64,000 nucleotides of DNA from Herbaspirillum robiniae (GCF_002213415.1 NZ_NJGU01000006.1:186001-250000); one strand, 5' to 3'. Positions 45,417-56,116 are shown, numbered from the stretch's first letter. Notes: generated from the letters alone by a model not told the origin. Program-made: numbers and translations.

Positions 45417-45665
45417 ATGTCGGAAACACGAATCTACAAGGAATTCAGGATCGAAATCACAGTATCTGCAGTCGGTGGAAATTTTAGAACGTTCACCTGC
45501 ATCGAACGTTGTCGCCCAAGACAGACGCCGTCGATCAGCGGGGTGTGCGACGAACGCATTGACTGGACTGCCCAAGAGGCTCATGTGGCGCTTGAGCGAG
45601 CGTTCGAGCGCGCCAGGAAGGACGTGGATCACCTGGTATCTGGCGGCGCCTTTTCGAGAATCTAG
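45417..45665 (+). CDS. Small hypothetical protein, paralogue of the 57185 gene (82 aa)
   Basis: An 82-residue protein with a perfect SD (AGGAGG, eight bases before ATG). Strands YKEFRIEITVSAVGG and NFRTFTCIERC are followed by a C-terminal helix ALERAFERARKDVDHL. The protein at 57185 aligns over this whole length (RI..F..F.IE.TV......F..FT.I.R, then FERA). The conserved layout suggests a real family of small soluble proteins. It lies just upstream of ndvB. Confidence 0.7.
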   Translation: MSETRIYKEFRIEITVSAVGGNFRTFTCIERCRPRQTPSISGVCDERIDWTAQEAHVALERAFERARKDVDHLVSGGAFSRI

Positions 45666-45682
45666 GTGGCTATCTTGTTCGT

Positions 45683-45696
45683 AGGAGAGACACATC
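45683..45696 (+). promoter_or_regulatory. SD followed by an ATC codon: probable true start of ndvB
   Basis: AGGAG at 45683-45687, then six bases, then ATC at 45694 in frame with ndvB. The 24 codons between this ATC and the ATG at 45766 encode LPLRAELFSAQQ, a conserved NdvB N-terminal segment, whereas the ATG at 45766 has no ribosome site. No ATG, GTG or TTG lies in frame before it, and a TAG stop is at 45682-45684. Confidence 0.55.
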
Positions 45697-45765
45697 GTAA
45701 CCGCATCGACTAGCGCTTCGGAAGAAGAACTGCCCTTACGCGCTGAACTGTTCAGCGCGCAGCAG

Positions 45766-48700
45766 ATGGAGCACCATGGCCAAGTTCTGGCCAGAGCTCA
45801 CGCCGTCAGTTCGGAACAACATGCCGATCGGCTGCTGTCGCGATTATCGGAAAACCAAGGCGTGATAGTCTCCACCTGCGCCCTGCTCACCGACGCCATC
45901 AAGCAGGGCCGGCAGGTGACGCCTGCGTCGGAATGGTTGTTGGATAATTATTACCTCATCGAAGAGCAGATTCGCACCGCCAAACGCCATCTTCCCAAGC
46001 ATTACAGCAAAGCCCTGCCGCAGCTCAAAAATGGGCATCGGGATGGCATACCACGGGTCTACGATATTGCGCTCGAGACCATCGCGCACGGCGACGGCCG
46101 GGTCGACCCCGAAAGTCTCAGTCGCTTCGTCGCCTCCTACCAGAAGGTCACCACGCTCAACCTCGGCGAGCTCTGGGCCATTCCCATCATGCTGCGCTTG
46201 GCGTTAATAGAGAATCTCAGACGCGTGGCGGCTCGCCTGGCAGCTAGCCACCACCATAGCAGTTTGGCACGTCGGTGGGCCGACACTATGCTGGAAGTGG
46301 CCGAACAGGCTCCCGAAGACCTGATCCTGGTGGTTGCGGACATGGCACGCTCAGAGCCATCGTTAGACAGCGCCTTCCTGGCCGAACTGGTGCGACGCCT
46401 TCAGGCTCGCAACGCCACGCTGGCGCTGGCGCTGCCGTTGACTTGGCTGTCGCAACGCCTGGCCGCGGGAGGCGACAGCATTGAAACCCTGATCCAACGG
46501 GAAGGACAGCGTCAAGCGTCTGATCAGGTCTCGATCAGCAACACAATCGGCTCACTACGTCTGCTTAGCAGCACCGACTGGCACGAATTTGTCGAGACGA
46601 TGAGCGAGGTGGAACATAGCCTGCGCCAGGATCCAGCCAACGTCTACGCACGAATGGATTTTGCAACGCGTGATCGCTATCGCCATGCCGTGGAAAAGAT
46701 TGCGCGCGACGGCTGGTTAACGGAAAGCGCCGTAGCCGACCGGGCACTGGGGCTGGCCCGTCATGCCAGCGGGCAGGCCGGAGCCGCCCACCGCAGCGCA
46801 CACGTAGGTTACTACCTGATCGGCGCCGGCCGCTACCGTCTGGAGGAAGCTGCAGGAATGCGCCGCTCTTGGCGCGATTGCGTCCACCGTACCTGGGTGG
46901 CGCATGCCCTGTCGCTATACCTTGGTAGCCTGCTGGCGCTGGGCTTGCTTATCGAATGGCTCCTTCTGGCCGTGGCCGCGCGTGGCGGTGCGCAAGCTTG
47001 GCCCGCACTAGGAATAACACTGTTCGCCTTGTTAGCGCTGTTGCCGGTGAGCCAGTTGGCGCAATCGCTAGTGAACTGGGTCGCGTCGCTCTTAGTCACA
47101 CCAGTCCTATTACCACGCATGGATCTGGCCACCGGCATTCCACCCGAGCTGGCCACGCTGGCCGTGGTTCCTTGCCTGATGCAGACGCCATCCGGCGTCG
47201 AGGAACTGGTGGATGCATTGGAAGTTCGTTTTTTGGCAAACCAGGAGCGCCATCTGCGGTTCTGCCTGCTGACCGACCACACTGATGCACAAGGCGAACG
47301 TGGGGATGCCGATGCTTGGCTGACGCTGGCAGCGACGCAACATGTGGAGCGGCTCAACCGCAAGTATCCACGCGCCGACGGCGACTACTTCCTGTTGTTG
47401 CATCGCCCTCGGTTGTGGAACTCCGGCGAAAGCGCCTGGATGGGGTACGAACGCAAGCGTGGCAAGCTGGAGGCACTCAACGCGTTGCTAACCGGTGCCA
47501 CCGAAGGCGCTGGTGCATTCTCGCTGGTGGTCGGCGACATCCAAGGGCTAGCCAACATCCGCTACGTTATCACCCTAGACGCCGATACCGCGCTGCCGCG
47601 CGACGCCGCGCGGCTAATGGTGGCCACCATGGCCCATCCGCTGAACCGGCCGGTGCATGATGCATCTCGCAACGTCATCGTCGAAGGTTACGGGATGCTG
47701 CAGCCACGCATCGCCGTCAGCGCGCCAAGCGCCCAAGCCTCGCGCTATGAACTGCTGTACGGCGGCGACATTGGTATCGATCCCTACACGCGGGCCGTCT
47801 CAGATTTGTATCAAGACCTGTTCGGCGAGGGTTCTTTCATCGGAAAGGGCATTTACGACGTACGTGCCTTCGAGCAGGTCATGCGCCATCGCATGCCAGA
47901 ACGACGCATTCTCAGCCACGATCTGCTGGAAGGATGCTACGTACGCTGTGGGCTGGTCAGCGATATTCAGCTCAACGAACACTATCCGGCTCGCTATCGC
48001 ACCGATGCCAGCCGCCGTCATCGTTGGATACGGGGCGACTGGCAAATCGCGGCGTGGTTGATGCCGACAGTGCCGACGGCGGATACTGGGCCGGGCCCGC
48101 CGAGCAAGGAAATCCGACAGAGCAATCCACTCTCTGCGCTGTCGCGCTGGAAGCTGTTCGACAACCTGCGCCGAAGCTTGGTGGCGCCGGCGCTGACCGT
48201 GGTGTCGATCATCGGATGGATGTTCCTCTCCAATGCATGGTCTTGGACCTTGTGCGTGCTGGCGTTGATGTTTACCCCTGCGCTGTGCGCGCTGCTTTTG
48301 AGCCTGATCAGCGTCGCTCCTGATACTCGGCTGCGCCAGCATATATGGGCCTCAGCACGGGCCGCATTGACCCAGATCACGCAGGTCGCGCTGGCTGTCG
48401 CCCTGCTGCCGTATGAGGCTTGGCTGCATGTGGACGCGATCGTGCGCACGCAGTGGCGCCTGCATCTTTCGCACGTCCGCCTGCTCGCTTGGCGCAGCTC
48501 GGATGACGTGGACAGGCACGCCGATGGTCACCTCCGCGCGGCATATCGCCAGATGTGGCCCGGTCCGACCCTGGCACTCGTGACAGCGCTGTATCTCGAT
48601 GCCATGCATCCGGCTGCGCTGATGGCAGCGGCGGCAGTGTTGATCTCATGGTGGCTGGCACCGTATGCTACTTGGCGCCTGAGCTGCCCCCTGCCGCGCG

Positions 48701-51700
48701 AGACCATGGAGCTCGGTACTGGCAGGAAGCACTATCTGGGTATGCTAGCGAGAAAGATTTGGCTGTTCTTTGAAGAACGGGTTGGGCCGGATGATCATTG
48801 GTTGCCTCCGGATAACCTCCAAGAACACCCCGTCGAAGTATTGGCGCGTCGCACTTCGCCAACCAACATCGGTATGAGCCTGATGGCCAACCTGAGCGCC
48901 TGTGATTTCGGCTACATTCCAGCCGGGCAACTCATCGAGCGCACGCGTCGGACTTTCGCAACCCTAGCCTTGCTGGACCGCCACCGGGGACATTTCTACA
49001 ATTGGTACGATACCCGGAGCCTGCAGCCCTTGTCGCCGACTTACGTGTCTACGGTCGATAGCGGCAACCTGGCTGGCAACCTATTGACGTTGTCGCAGGG
49101 CCTTGAGGCACTGACGGACGCGCCGACCATGCATCCTCGCCAGTTCGCGGGACTGGCCGATGTGTGCGCCATTCTGGAGGAGTTGACCTGCGATACGGCG
49201 CTGCCACTGCCGGCTATGTTGCTGGCGAACATAGCCGACGCCTGCCGCGACGTGCCCGGCCACGCCAGCTCAAGCCACGATATGTTGTACCTGGTATGGC
49301 AACAGGCCGTCAGTTTCGACGATGCCTGGCGACGAGGCGAGTGTGGCGGCGCGGCGCTGCAGTCCGCATCGCCCGCCACGGTCGCCTCGTGCCAGGAGAT
49401 ACTCCGCTGGACAGGCGTCCTGGCACAACAGTGCCGCGCCACGTTGGACGAGCTCGAGGCGCTGGCCCCCTGGCTGCGAATGAAAAGCGAGCCGGGGCTA
49501 CCCGACTGGCAATCGGATTTCTCTGAACTCGTCCCCATGCTAGAAACGCCCCTGAGTCTGCGTCATATCTCCCAGCTTGAGATTCTCACTCGCAAGCAGC
49601 TGGCGACAATCCTATCAGTGGCTGATGAAGAGCATGCACGGCAGGCGCGGGAACTGCAGGTGGCGATCACGGCAGCCAGCTCGCTAGCCGCGGCACGCAT
49701 GTACGAGATCGCGACGCTGGTCCGGCAATGCAACGAATTCGCAAGCATAGAATACGGTTTCCTCTATGACCCGGCCACCCACCTGCTAGCAATCGGCTAC
49801 AACGTCAATGAGCGCCGCCGCGACGCCGGTTTCTATGATTTGCTGGCCTCGGAGGCGCGCTTGGCGACCTTCGTCGGCATTGCCCAAGGAAAATTACCTC
49901 AGGACAGTTGGTTCGCGTTGGGACGCCAGCTCACTCTGGCCGGTGGCGAGCCTATCCTGCTTTCCTGGAGCGGCTCGATGTTCGAGTACTTGATGCCGCT
50001 GCTGATCATGCCCACATTCCGAGGCACCTTGCTAGACCAGACTTACCGTGCGGTCGTGGAGCGCCAGATCGATTACGGCATGGAATGCGGTGTGTACTGG
50101 GGCATGTCAGAGTCTGGCTACAACGCTCTCGACGCCAGCTTGAATTACCAGTATCGCAGCTTTGGCGTTCCCGGCCTTGGCTTGAAACGGGGCCTGGCGG
50201 ACGATCTGGTGGTAGCGCCCTACGCGTCAATCATGGCGCTGATGATCGCGCCCGAGCGCGCTTGCACCAACCTGCTAGACATGAGGGACGCAGGCTTCGA
50301 GGGAACCTATGGCTTTTACGAAGCCATCGACTACACGCCATCACGCCTGGCACGTGGACAAAGCAAGACCATTGTGCGCTCCTTCATGGCGCATCACCAG
50401 GGGATGGCGCTGCTATCGCTGGCATACGTGCTGTTGGACCGGCCGATGCAGAAGCGCTTTGAGTTCATTCCCATATTCCAGGCGACGATGTCGCTGCTAC
50501 ACGAACGCATTCCCCGCGCCGGGTCCAGTTACTCGTCGGCCTCTGATCTAGCCGATGTGCGCTCAGCGCCGCACGACCAGACGCTGCCGATTCGCGTCAT
50601 GCACCGCGGTGATCCTCGCGTGCCCGAGGTGCAGCTGCTCTCCAACGGACACTATCACCTGATGCTAACCAGTGCCGGCGGCAGTTATAGTCGTTGGAAG
50701 GATCTGGCCATCACGCGCTGGCGCGAGGACTGTACGCGTGATCATTGGGGGACCTTCTGCTATGTACGCGATCTGAGCGACGGCGCTTTCTGGTCAACTA
50801 CAGCGCAACCAACGCGGATGGAACCTTCGTTCTACGAAGTCATCTTCTCCGAAGGACGCGCTGAATTCCGACGCCATGACAGGAACTTCGAGATGCATAC
50901 CGAAGTGCTGGTCTCACCCGAGGATGATATCGAGTTGCGCCGTACGAAGATCGTGAACCATGCCACTGTCGCTCGCACCATAGAGCTCACTAGCTATGCC
51001 GAGGTAGTGCTGGCTCCAGCTGCCGCTGACGTGATGCATCAGGCCTTCAGCAACCTGTTCGTGCAAACGGAGATCGATATAACGCACAGCGCCATTCTGT
51101 GCACACGGCGAGCGCGATCACCCGAAGAAAGTGTGCCGTGGATGTTTCACCTGATGGCCGTGCATGGCACGATCATCGAAGAGACCTCTTATGAAACCGA
51201 TCGGCTTGCCTTCCTCGGGCGAGCCAATACGCCGGTTTCTCCAGATGCGTTACGCCGCGCCGGCCCCTTGTCGGGTACGGCAGGCTCGGTACTTGATCCC
51301 ATCATGGCAATTCGCCATCGCATTACGCTGGCTCCTGGCCAGCCGGTCACCATTGACATGGTGATCGGCGCGGCATCCACGCGGGACGCCTGCCTGGGGC
51401 TGGCTGAGAAATACCAGGACCGCCACTTAGGTACCCGAGTGGTCGAATTGGCCTGGACGCACAATCAAGTGGTGCTGCGCCAGCTCAATGCCAGCGAGGC
51501 CGACGCCCAGCTTTATGCGCGCTTGGCCAGTTCGGTGATCTACGCCAATTCGCTGTTACGGGCGGACGTCGCCATCCTGGCGCGCAACCAGCGTGGCCAG
51601 TCGGCACTGTGGAGCTATTCGATTTCGGGTGATCTCCCGATCGTACTGGTGCAAGTGGGCGACCTGGCCAATGTCGAACTGGTACGCCAACTAGTGCAAG

Positions 51701-54522
51701 CCCACGCCTACTGGCGCTCCAAGGGCCTGGCGGTGGATTTGGTGATATGGAACGAAGACCATGCCGGATACCGGCAAGTACTGCAAGACCAGATCCTAGG
51801 GCTGATTTCCTCGGTGACCGGAGCGCATGCCATTGATCGCCCGGGTGGTATTTTCGTGCGTCATCTCGACCAGATCTCGGACGAGGACAAGGCACTGTTC
51901 CAGTCCGTGGCGCGCATCATCCTAAGTGACCGCAACGGCTCGCTAGCCGAGCAGTTGAACCAACGCGAGCGGCCTGAGCCGCGGCTACCGCTGCTGACGG
52001 TCAGGTCGCCGCTTAGCTTCGACGCTGAAGACCGGGTGGACTCGTCCGATCCTGCAACTCCCTCCAATCATGTCGCCGCGGCACCTCTGTTCTGGAACGG
52101 CACTGGCGGTTTCAACATCGACGGCGACGAATACCATATCGTCACGGACCAAGTGCATCGTACCCCCGCGCCGTGGAGCAACGTCATCGCCAACGCTCAC
52201 TTCGGCACTGTCATCTCCGAAAGCGGGCAGGCCTACAGTTGGAGTGACAATGCGCATGAATTCCGGCTCACACCTTGGAACAACGACCCGGTCAGCGACG
52301 GTGGCGGAGAGGCATTTTATCTACGCGATGAATACAACGGACGATGCTGGTCACCAGCCCCCTTCCCGAAGTGCGGTGAGGGTCAATACTTGACACGTCA
52401 TGGCTTCGGCTACAGCGTATTTGAACACTATGAGGACGGCCTGACATCCGAACTGACCGTGTACGTGGCGTTGGATGCCGCTATCAAGTATTCGGTACTG
52501 CGCGTACGCAATGAGTCGGGCAGACAACGCCAGCTATCGGCGACCGGTTATGTCGAATGGGTATTGGGCGACTTGCGAGCCAAGACTGCGATGCACGTCA
52601 CCACCGAGATTGACCCGGTAACGGGCGCCTTGTTCGCTCGCAATCATTACAACACCGAGTTTCCGCATCGACTGGCCTTCTTCGATGTCGATGCAGTAAA
52701 GTCTGTCAGCGCCGACAGGCAAGAATTCATCGGGCGAAACCGCGCGTTGGACGACCCAGCCGCTTTGAAGCGGCAACGATTGTCAGGCAAGAGCGGTGCC
52801 GGTCTCGATCCATGCGCGGCGCTGCAGGTAGCTTTTGAGTTGAATCCGGGCCAGGAGCGGGAATTGGTGTTTGTAATGGGTGCGGCAGACACGCGTGAGA
52901 CCGATCCAGTGGCGCTGCTGACACGTCACCGGGGAAGTGCCGCCGCAGCTGAAGCATTGCAAGCGGTTCGGCGCTATTGGAAGCGCACGCTGGGTGCGAT
53001 CCGCATCACCACGCCTGAGCCGGCGGTTGACTTGCTGGCCAATGGCTGGTTGCTCTACCAGACGCTGGCCTGTCGAATGTGGGCGCGCAGCGGCTTCTAC
53101 CAATCCGGTGGCGCTTTTGGTTTTCGTGACCAATTGCAGGATGCCATGGCGCTGGTGCACTGTGAACCACAACTGCTGCGTTCGCACCTGTTGCTATGCG
53201 CAGGCCACCAGTTCCTGGAAGGCGACGTCCAGCACTGGTGGCATCCCCCCACCGGACGCGGCGTGCGAACCCATTGTTCCGACGACTATCTCTGGTTGCC
53301 GCTGGCGGTCTGCCGCTACATCGTCGTCACTGGCGACATCGGTGTACTGCAGGAAAGTGTGCCCTTCCTCGAAGGCCGGGCTCTGGGCGCAGATGAAGAC
53401 TCCTACTACGACCTGCCGTTGCGCTCGACGCAATCCGGATCCCTGTACCAACACTGTGTGAGGGCGATACGGCACGGGCTGCGGTTCGGTGTGCACGGGT
53501 TGTCGTTGATGGGCTCCTGCGACTGGAACGACGGCATGGACAAGGTCGGCCATCAGGGGCGCGGCGAGAGCATCTGGCTCAGCTTTTTCTTCTACGAAGT
53601 GATGATGCGCTTTGCCGATGTGGCCACTACCTGTGGTGACGAGGAGTTTGCGATGCATTGTCGAGAGCAGGCAGAGTTGTTACACAGAAACATCGAGGCC
53701 AATGGTTGGGACGGCGAATGGTACCTGCGCGCCTATTTCGACGACGGTAGTCCGCTCGGTTCGGCCGCGAACGCTGAATGCAGTATCGATTCGATTTCTC
53801 AGAGCTGGTCGGTGCTCTCCGACGCCGGTATGCCAGGCAGGAGCCGGGCGGCGATGGATGCGGTCAGTCGCCGCCTAGTCCATGAGCAGCATGGCGTAGT
53901 TCAGTTGCTCGATCCACCGTTCGACCAATCCGATCAGAACCCCGGCTATATCCGCGGTTACGTGCCAGGTGTGCGCGAAAACGGCGGCCAATATACGCAC
54001 GCTGCCATCTGGGCCGCCATGGCCTTTGCGCGGATGGGAGACGGTCGATCCGCATGGACCGTCATGCGCATGATCAATCCGTTGATGCACGCCTGCAATG
54101 CGGAGGAAGTCGACGTGTACAAGGTGGAACCCTATGTGATGGCGGCCGATGTCTATGCCGCCGCACCGCATGTAGGACGTGGCGGTTGGACCTGGTATAC
54201 GGGATCGGCCGGCTGGATGTATCGACTGTTGATTGAATCTTTGCTTGGCCTTGAAGTTCTCGGCGAGGTGCTGAGCGTGCGGCCATGCCTGCCAGCGGAG
54301 TGGAGCAGTTATCGATTGGACTACCGTTATCACAGTACGCTCTATCGGTTGGCGATTGTGCAGCGGTCCATGGCAGAGCAGGACGTGGCGCAGGAAATGG
54401 AACAAACAGGGCCGGAACTAAGCTACCGCTACGTGGTGGACGGTGTCTTGCAAACCGCGCCCTCGATAAGATTAATCGACGACGGTCAAGTGCATCGCGT
54501 GGAGATCACGTTGCGCCGTTGA
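45766..54522 (+). CDS. ndvB: Cyclic beta-1,2-glucan synthase
   Basis: A giant inner-membrane enzyme (2,918 aa from this ATG; 2,942 if it starts at ATC 45694) that makes periplasmic cyclic beta-1,2-glucan from UDP-glucose for osmotic adaptation and host interaction. Order: helical N-terminus; membrane helices at about 380-450; GT84 transferase with LDADTALPRD near 605 and RHRWIRGDWQI near 751; more helices at about 800-870 and 935-970; a glycoamylase-like domain from about 1330 (EYGFLYDPATHLLAIGYNV); then repeated GT36/GH94 phosphorylase modules that control ring size, with the catalytic CDWNDGMDKVG near 2585. Domain order and length match NdvB/ChvB. Composition is less GC-rich than the core. 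No exporter (NdvA) is adjacent. Confidence 0.95.
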   Translation: MEHHGQVLARAHAVSSEQHADRLLSRLSENQGVIVSTCALLTDAIKQGRQVTPASEWLLDNYYLIEEQIRTAKRHLPKHYSKALPQLKNGHRDGIPRVYDIALETIAHGDGRVDPESLSRFVASYQKVTTLNLGELWAIPIMLRLALIENLRRVAARLAASHHHSSLARRWADTMLEVAEQAPEDLILVVADMARSEPSLDSAFLAELVRRLQARNATLALALPLTWLSQRLAAGGDSIETLIQREGQRQASDQVSISNTIGSLRLLSSTDWHEFVETMSEVEHSLRQDPANVYARMDFATRDRYRHAVEKIARDGWLTESAVADRALGLARHASGQAGAAHRSAHVGYYLIGAGRYRLEEAAGMRRSWRDCVHRTWVAHALSLYLGSLLALGLLIEWLLLAVAARGGAQAWPALGITLFALLALLPVSQLAQSLVNWVASLLVTPVLLPRMDLATGIPPELATLAVVPCLMQTPSGVEELVDALEVRFLANQERHLRFCLLTDHTDAQGERGDADAWLTLAATQHVERLNRKYPRADGDYFLLLHRPRLWNSGESAWMGYERKRGKLEALNALLTGATEGAGAFSLVVGDIQGLANIRYVITLDADTALPRDAARLMVATMAHPLNRPVHDASRNVIVEGYGMLQPRIAVSAPSAQASRYELLYGGDIGIDPYTRAVSDLYQDLFGEGSFIGKGIYDVRAFEQVMRHRMPERRILSHDLLEGCYVRCGLVSDIQLNEHYPARYRTDASRRHRWIRGDWQIAAWLMPTVPTADTGPGPPSKEIRQSNPLSALSRWKLFDNLRRSLVAPALTVVSIIGWMFLSNAWSWTLCVLALMFTPALCALLLSLISVAPDTRLRQHIWASARAALTQITQVALAVALLPYEAWLHVDAIVRTQWRLHLSHVRLLAWRSSDDVDRHADGHLRAAYRQMWPGPTLALVTALYLDAMHPAALMAAAAVLISWWLAPYATWRLSCPLPRETMELGTGRKHYLGMLARKIWLFFEERVGPDDHWLPPDNLQEHPVEVLARRTSPTNIGMSLMANLSACDFGYIPAGQLIERTRRTFATLALLDRHRGHFYNWYDTRSLQPLSPTYVSTVDSGNLAGNLLTLSQGLEALTDAPTMHPRQFAGLADVCAILEELTCDTALPLPAMLLANIADACRDVPGHASSSHDMLYLVWQQAVSFDDAWRRGECGGAALQSASPATVASCQEILRWTGVLAQQCRATLDELEALAPWLRMKSEPGLPDWQSDFSELVPMLETPLSLRHISQLEILTRKQLATILSVADEEHARQARELQVAITAASSLAAARMYEIATLVRQCNEFASIEYGFLYDPATHLLAIGYNVNERRRDAGFYDLLASEARLATFVGIAQGKLPQDSWFALGRQLTLAGGEPILLSWSGSMFEYLMPLLIMPTFRGTLLDQTYRAVVERQIDYGMECGVYWGMSESGYNALDASLNYQYRSFGVPGLGLKRGLADDLVVAPYASIMALMIAPERACTNLLDMRDAGFEGTYGFYEAIDYTPSRLARGQSKTIVRSFMAHHQGMALLSLAYVLLDRPMQKRFEFIPIFQATMSLLHERIPRAGSSYSSASDLADVRSAPHDQTLPIRVMHRGDPRVPEVQLLSNGHYHLMLTSAGGSYSRWKDLAITRWREDCTRDHWGTFCYVRDLSDGAFWSTTAQPTRMEPSFYEVIFSEGRAEFRRHDRNFEMHTEVLVSPEDDIELRRTKIVNHATVARTIELTSYAEVVLAPAAADVMHQAFSNLFVQTEIDITHSAILCTRRARSPEESVPWMFHLMAVHGTIIEETSYETDRLAFLGRANTPVSPDALRRAGPLSGTAGSVLDPIMAIRHRITLAPGQPVTIDMVIGAASTRDACLGLAEKYQDRHLGTRVVELAWTHNQVVLRQLNASEADAQLYARLASSVIYANSLLRADVAILARNQRGQSALWSYSISGDLPIVLVQVGDLANVELVRQLVQAHAYWRSKGLAVDLVIWNEDHAGYRQVLQDQILGLISSVTGAHAIDRPGGIFVRHLDQISDEDKALFQSVARIILSDRNGSLAEQLNQRERPEPRLPLLTVRSPLSFDAEDRVDSSDPATPSNHVAAAPLFWNGTGGFNIDGDEYHIVTDQVHRTPAPWSNVIANAHFGTVISESGQAYSWSDNAHEFRLTPWNNDPVSDGGGEAFYLRDEYNGRCWSPAPFPKCGEGQYLTRHGFGYSVFEHYEDGLTSELTVYVALDAAIKYSVLRVRNESGRQRQLSATGYVEWVLGDLRAKTAMHVTTEIDPVTGALFARNHYNTEFPHRLAFFDVDAVKSVSADRQEFIGRNRALDDPAALKRQRLSGKSGAGLDPCAALQVAFELNPGQERELVFVMGAADTRETDPVALLTRHRGSAAAAEALQAVRRYWKRTLGAIRITTPEPAVDLLANGWLLYQTLACRMWARSGFYQSGGAFGFRDQLQDAMALVHCEPQLLRSHLLLCAGHQFLEGDVQHWWHPPTGRGVRTHCSDDYLWLPLAVCRYIVVTGDIGVLQESVPFLEGRALGADEDSYYDLPLRSTQSGSLYQHCVRAIRHGLRFGVHGLSLMGSCDWNDGMDKVGHQGRGESIWLSFFFYEVMMRFADVATTCGDEEFAMHCREQAELLHRNIEANGWDGEWYLRAYFDDGSPLGSAANAECSIDSISQSWSVLSDAGMPGRSRAAMDAVSRRLVHEQHGVVQLLDPPFDQSDQNPGYIRGYVPGVRENGGQYTHAAIWAAMAFARMGDGRSAWTVMRMINPLMHACNAEEVDVYKVEPYVMAADVYAAAPHVGRGGWTWYTGSAGWMYRLLIESLLGLEVLGEVLSVRPCLPAEWSSYRLDYRYHSTLYRLAIVQRSMAEQDVAQEMEQTGPELSYRYVVDGVLQTAPSIRLIDDGQVHRVEITLRR

Positions 54523-54732
54523 TCGTGCCTCGTGTCCTGGAAAACAACGATTACGCCACCTTCGCCCACATTACAGGAGTTGCGCCTACATCAAGACCTT
54601 CAACGGCGGCGCATGATCCAGCATTACCTCAGCGTTGAACTGGCCGTCAGGCTGGAAGATGCAGGGGCCCCAAGCGCAACGGACATCACGGTCTGCCCGC
54701 CGACGCAACATTGACCGTGACTAGGAGTGCAT

Positions 54733-55113
54733 ATGTCTTATCCCGATCTTTCCGCCCATTCCCAAGGCCAGAGCGTAAATACAAACATCGACAAAAAATC
54801 GCACGCGGCCGATGGCGAATTGGGCAAGAAGCGAACGCGCCGACTGGAGTCGATCGCCAACTGGCCCAGCAGTAATCCGCCTATGCATGTATCTGGGAAT
54901 CCTATCGTATCGGAGGATGTTCCCAAGAAGTCGGTAGAAGCGACGCTCGTCGCGGACATTGTGGAAACCGAGGGCAAATCTACCATGGAGCAGATCCGGC
55001 GTCGCCAGGCCGGTCAGCAAAGCGATGCCGGTACAGAACTGTATCGCGATGGCGACATCTTTCGCGGCCGGCCGCTGCTGACTCTTAAGAAAAAAGCCGA
55101 TCAGAAGTTCTGA
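54733..55113 (+). CDS. Hypothetical hydrophilic protein (126 aa)
   Basis: A 126-residue hydrophilic protein starting at an ATG with AGGAG five bases upstream. Rich in Ser, Lys, Gln and Asp; segments such as LGKKRTRRLESIANWPSS and IVETEGKSTMEQIRRRQAGQ show no membrane or signal element. It ends with LLTLKKKADQKF. I do not recognise it. It lies 210 bp after ndvB and may be part of the same stress region. Confidence 0.6.
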   Translation: MSYPDLSAHSQGQSVNTNIDKKSHAADGELGKKRTRRLESIANWPSSNPPMHVSGNPIVSEDVPKKSVEATLVADIVETEGKSTMEQIRRRQAGQQSDAGTELYRDGDIFRGRPLLTLKKKADQKF

Positions 55114-55526
55114 TCACAAGTCTTCGCGCTTTTTCTTGCACATCGCGACGTAATCAGCCATGGCTGGAGGCAAGAGCGGCAGCGTTCATCATGTTCGCCG
55201 CGGCGCTGTTTTCATCTATCGATGCTTTGTAGACACTCATGCTCGAACTCGTATAAGTGTCTCCGAGAAAGCTTCAGAAGGCGCGCTACGGGGAAAGTAT
55301 AAAAATATTCTCGTAATGTTCGATGGCGAACAGATGGAGGATGCCCGAAAAGGAGATGCTTCCTCCGGGAGGAAAAAAGTGAACGGCGGATGGCTTTCCA
55401 TCCATCGTAAACACTGTTCATTCAAATAAGTGTGCCAATTCTGGGCATTCCCAAGGCGCCGACAAGAATCAAATCGTAGCAGATCGCTTTCCCCTATCGT
55501 TGCCACATTCACCTAGAGGTCACTCA
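55114..55526. other. Intergenic region, no supported gene
   Basis: About 410 bp. Open frames exist on both strands but lack ribosome sites and look non-coding. A short perfect palindrome TTCCTCC-G-GGAGGAA lies at 55360-55374, followed by A residues; its role is unclear. Confidence 0.45.
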
Positions 55527-56093
55527 ATGAAAAACGTCATTTCAGGGGTATTCCTGTCCGTTTCCCTGATGCTGTCCAGCACCGCTGTCCATGCATCGAC
55601 CGACATAAACCACACTTCCACTATCACTTTCAACGGGCCCAGCTCGTCGATTGGTGCTTCGTATGGAGCCGGCACCACAGGTAAGACCTTCACCGAGAAT
55701 TTCACTTTCGAACAAGGTACCGTCTTCAACGTTTCTTCTGCGGTGATCTCGATCGCCTTGGACTCCATCTCGGGCCTCAACATCAGTAGCTTCACCCTGA
55801 GCGGAAACGGCGTGACCGCGACTGGCTCTATGACTTCCAGCTCGGGCCTGCAGACCTGGACGTTGAGAGCCTCCAATCTCACTGCCGGCCTGTACACCCT
55901 GTCAGCGATCGGCAAGGTCACGGGAACGAATGGCGGCAGCTTCGGCGGCAACATCAGCGTGGCAGCGGTTCCGGAGAATTCCACTGTGGCAATGATGCTG
56001 GCCGGGCTTGGCTTGGTCGGTTTCGCCGCAGCGCGCCGTCGTCGAAAATCGGCCATGCATGAGACAAACTCAAGCGGCCTCATGCCGGCATAA
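55527..56093 (+). CDS. PEP-CTERM (FxDxF-type) sorting-domain protein
   Basis: A 188-aa secreted protein: signal peptide (SGVFLSVSLMLSSTAVHAS), a Ser/Thr/Gly-rich beta domain with FTENFTFEQGTVFNVSSAVI, then the PEP-CTERM tripartite tail VPENSTVAMMLAGLGLVGFA plus a basic cluster AARRRRK. Such tails are processed by exosortase, and the proteins are exported to the surface or matrix. The N-terminal domain resembles the FxDxF-PEP group. The ATG at 55527 follows AGAGGT. The gene ends in a clear terminator, so it is monocistronic. No exosortase is in the window. Confidence 0.88.
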   Translation: MKNVISGVFLSVSLMLSSTAVHASTDINHTSTITFNGPSSSIGASYGAGTTGKTFTENFTFEQGTVFNVSSAVISIALDSISGLNISSFTLSGNGVTATGSMTSSSGLQTWTLRASNLTAGLYTLSAIGKVTGTNGGSFGGNISVAAVPENSTVAMMLAGLGLVGFAAARRRRKSAMHETNSSGLMPA

Positions 56094-56116
56094 ATGGCAA
56101 AACGGAAGAGTGTTGA

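Noticed and set aside
55160-55429. Rightward 89-codon frame after the hydrophilic protein gene
   Set aside because: No ribosome site, mixed composition, and no resemblance to a folded protein.
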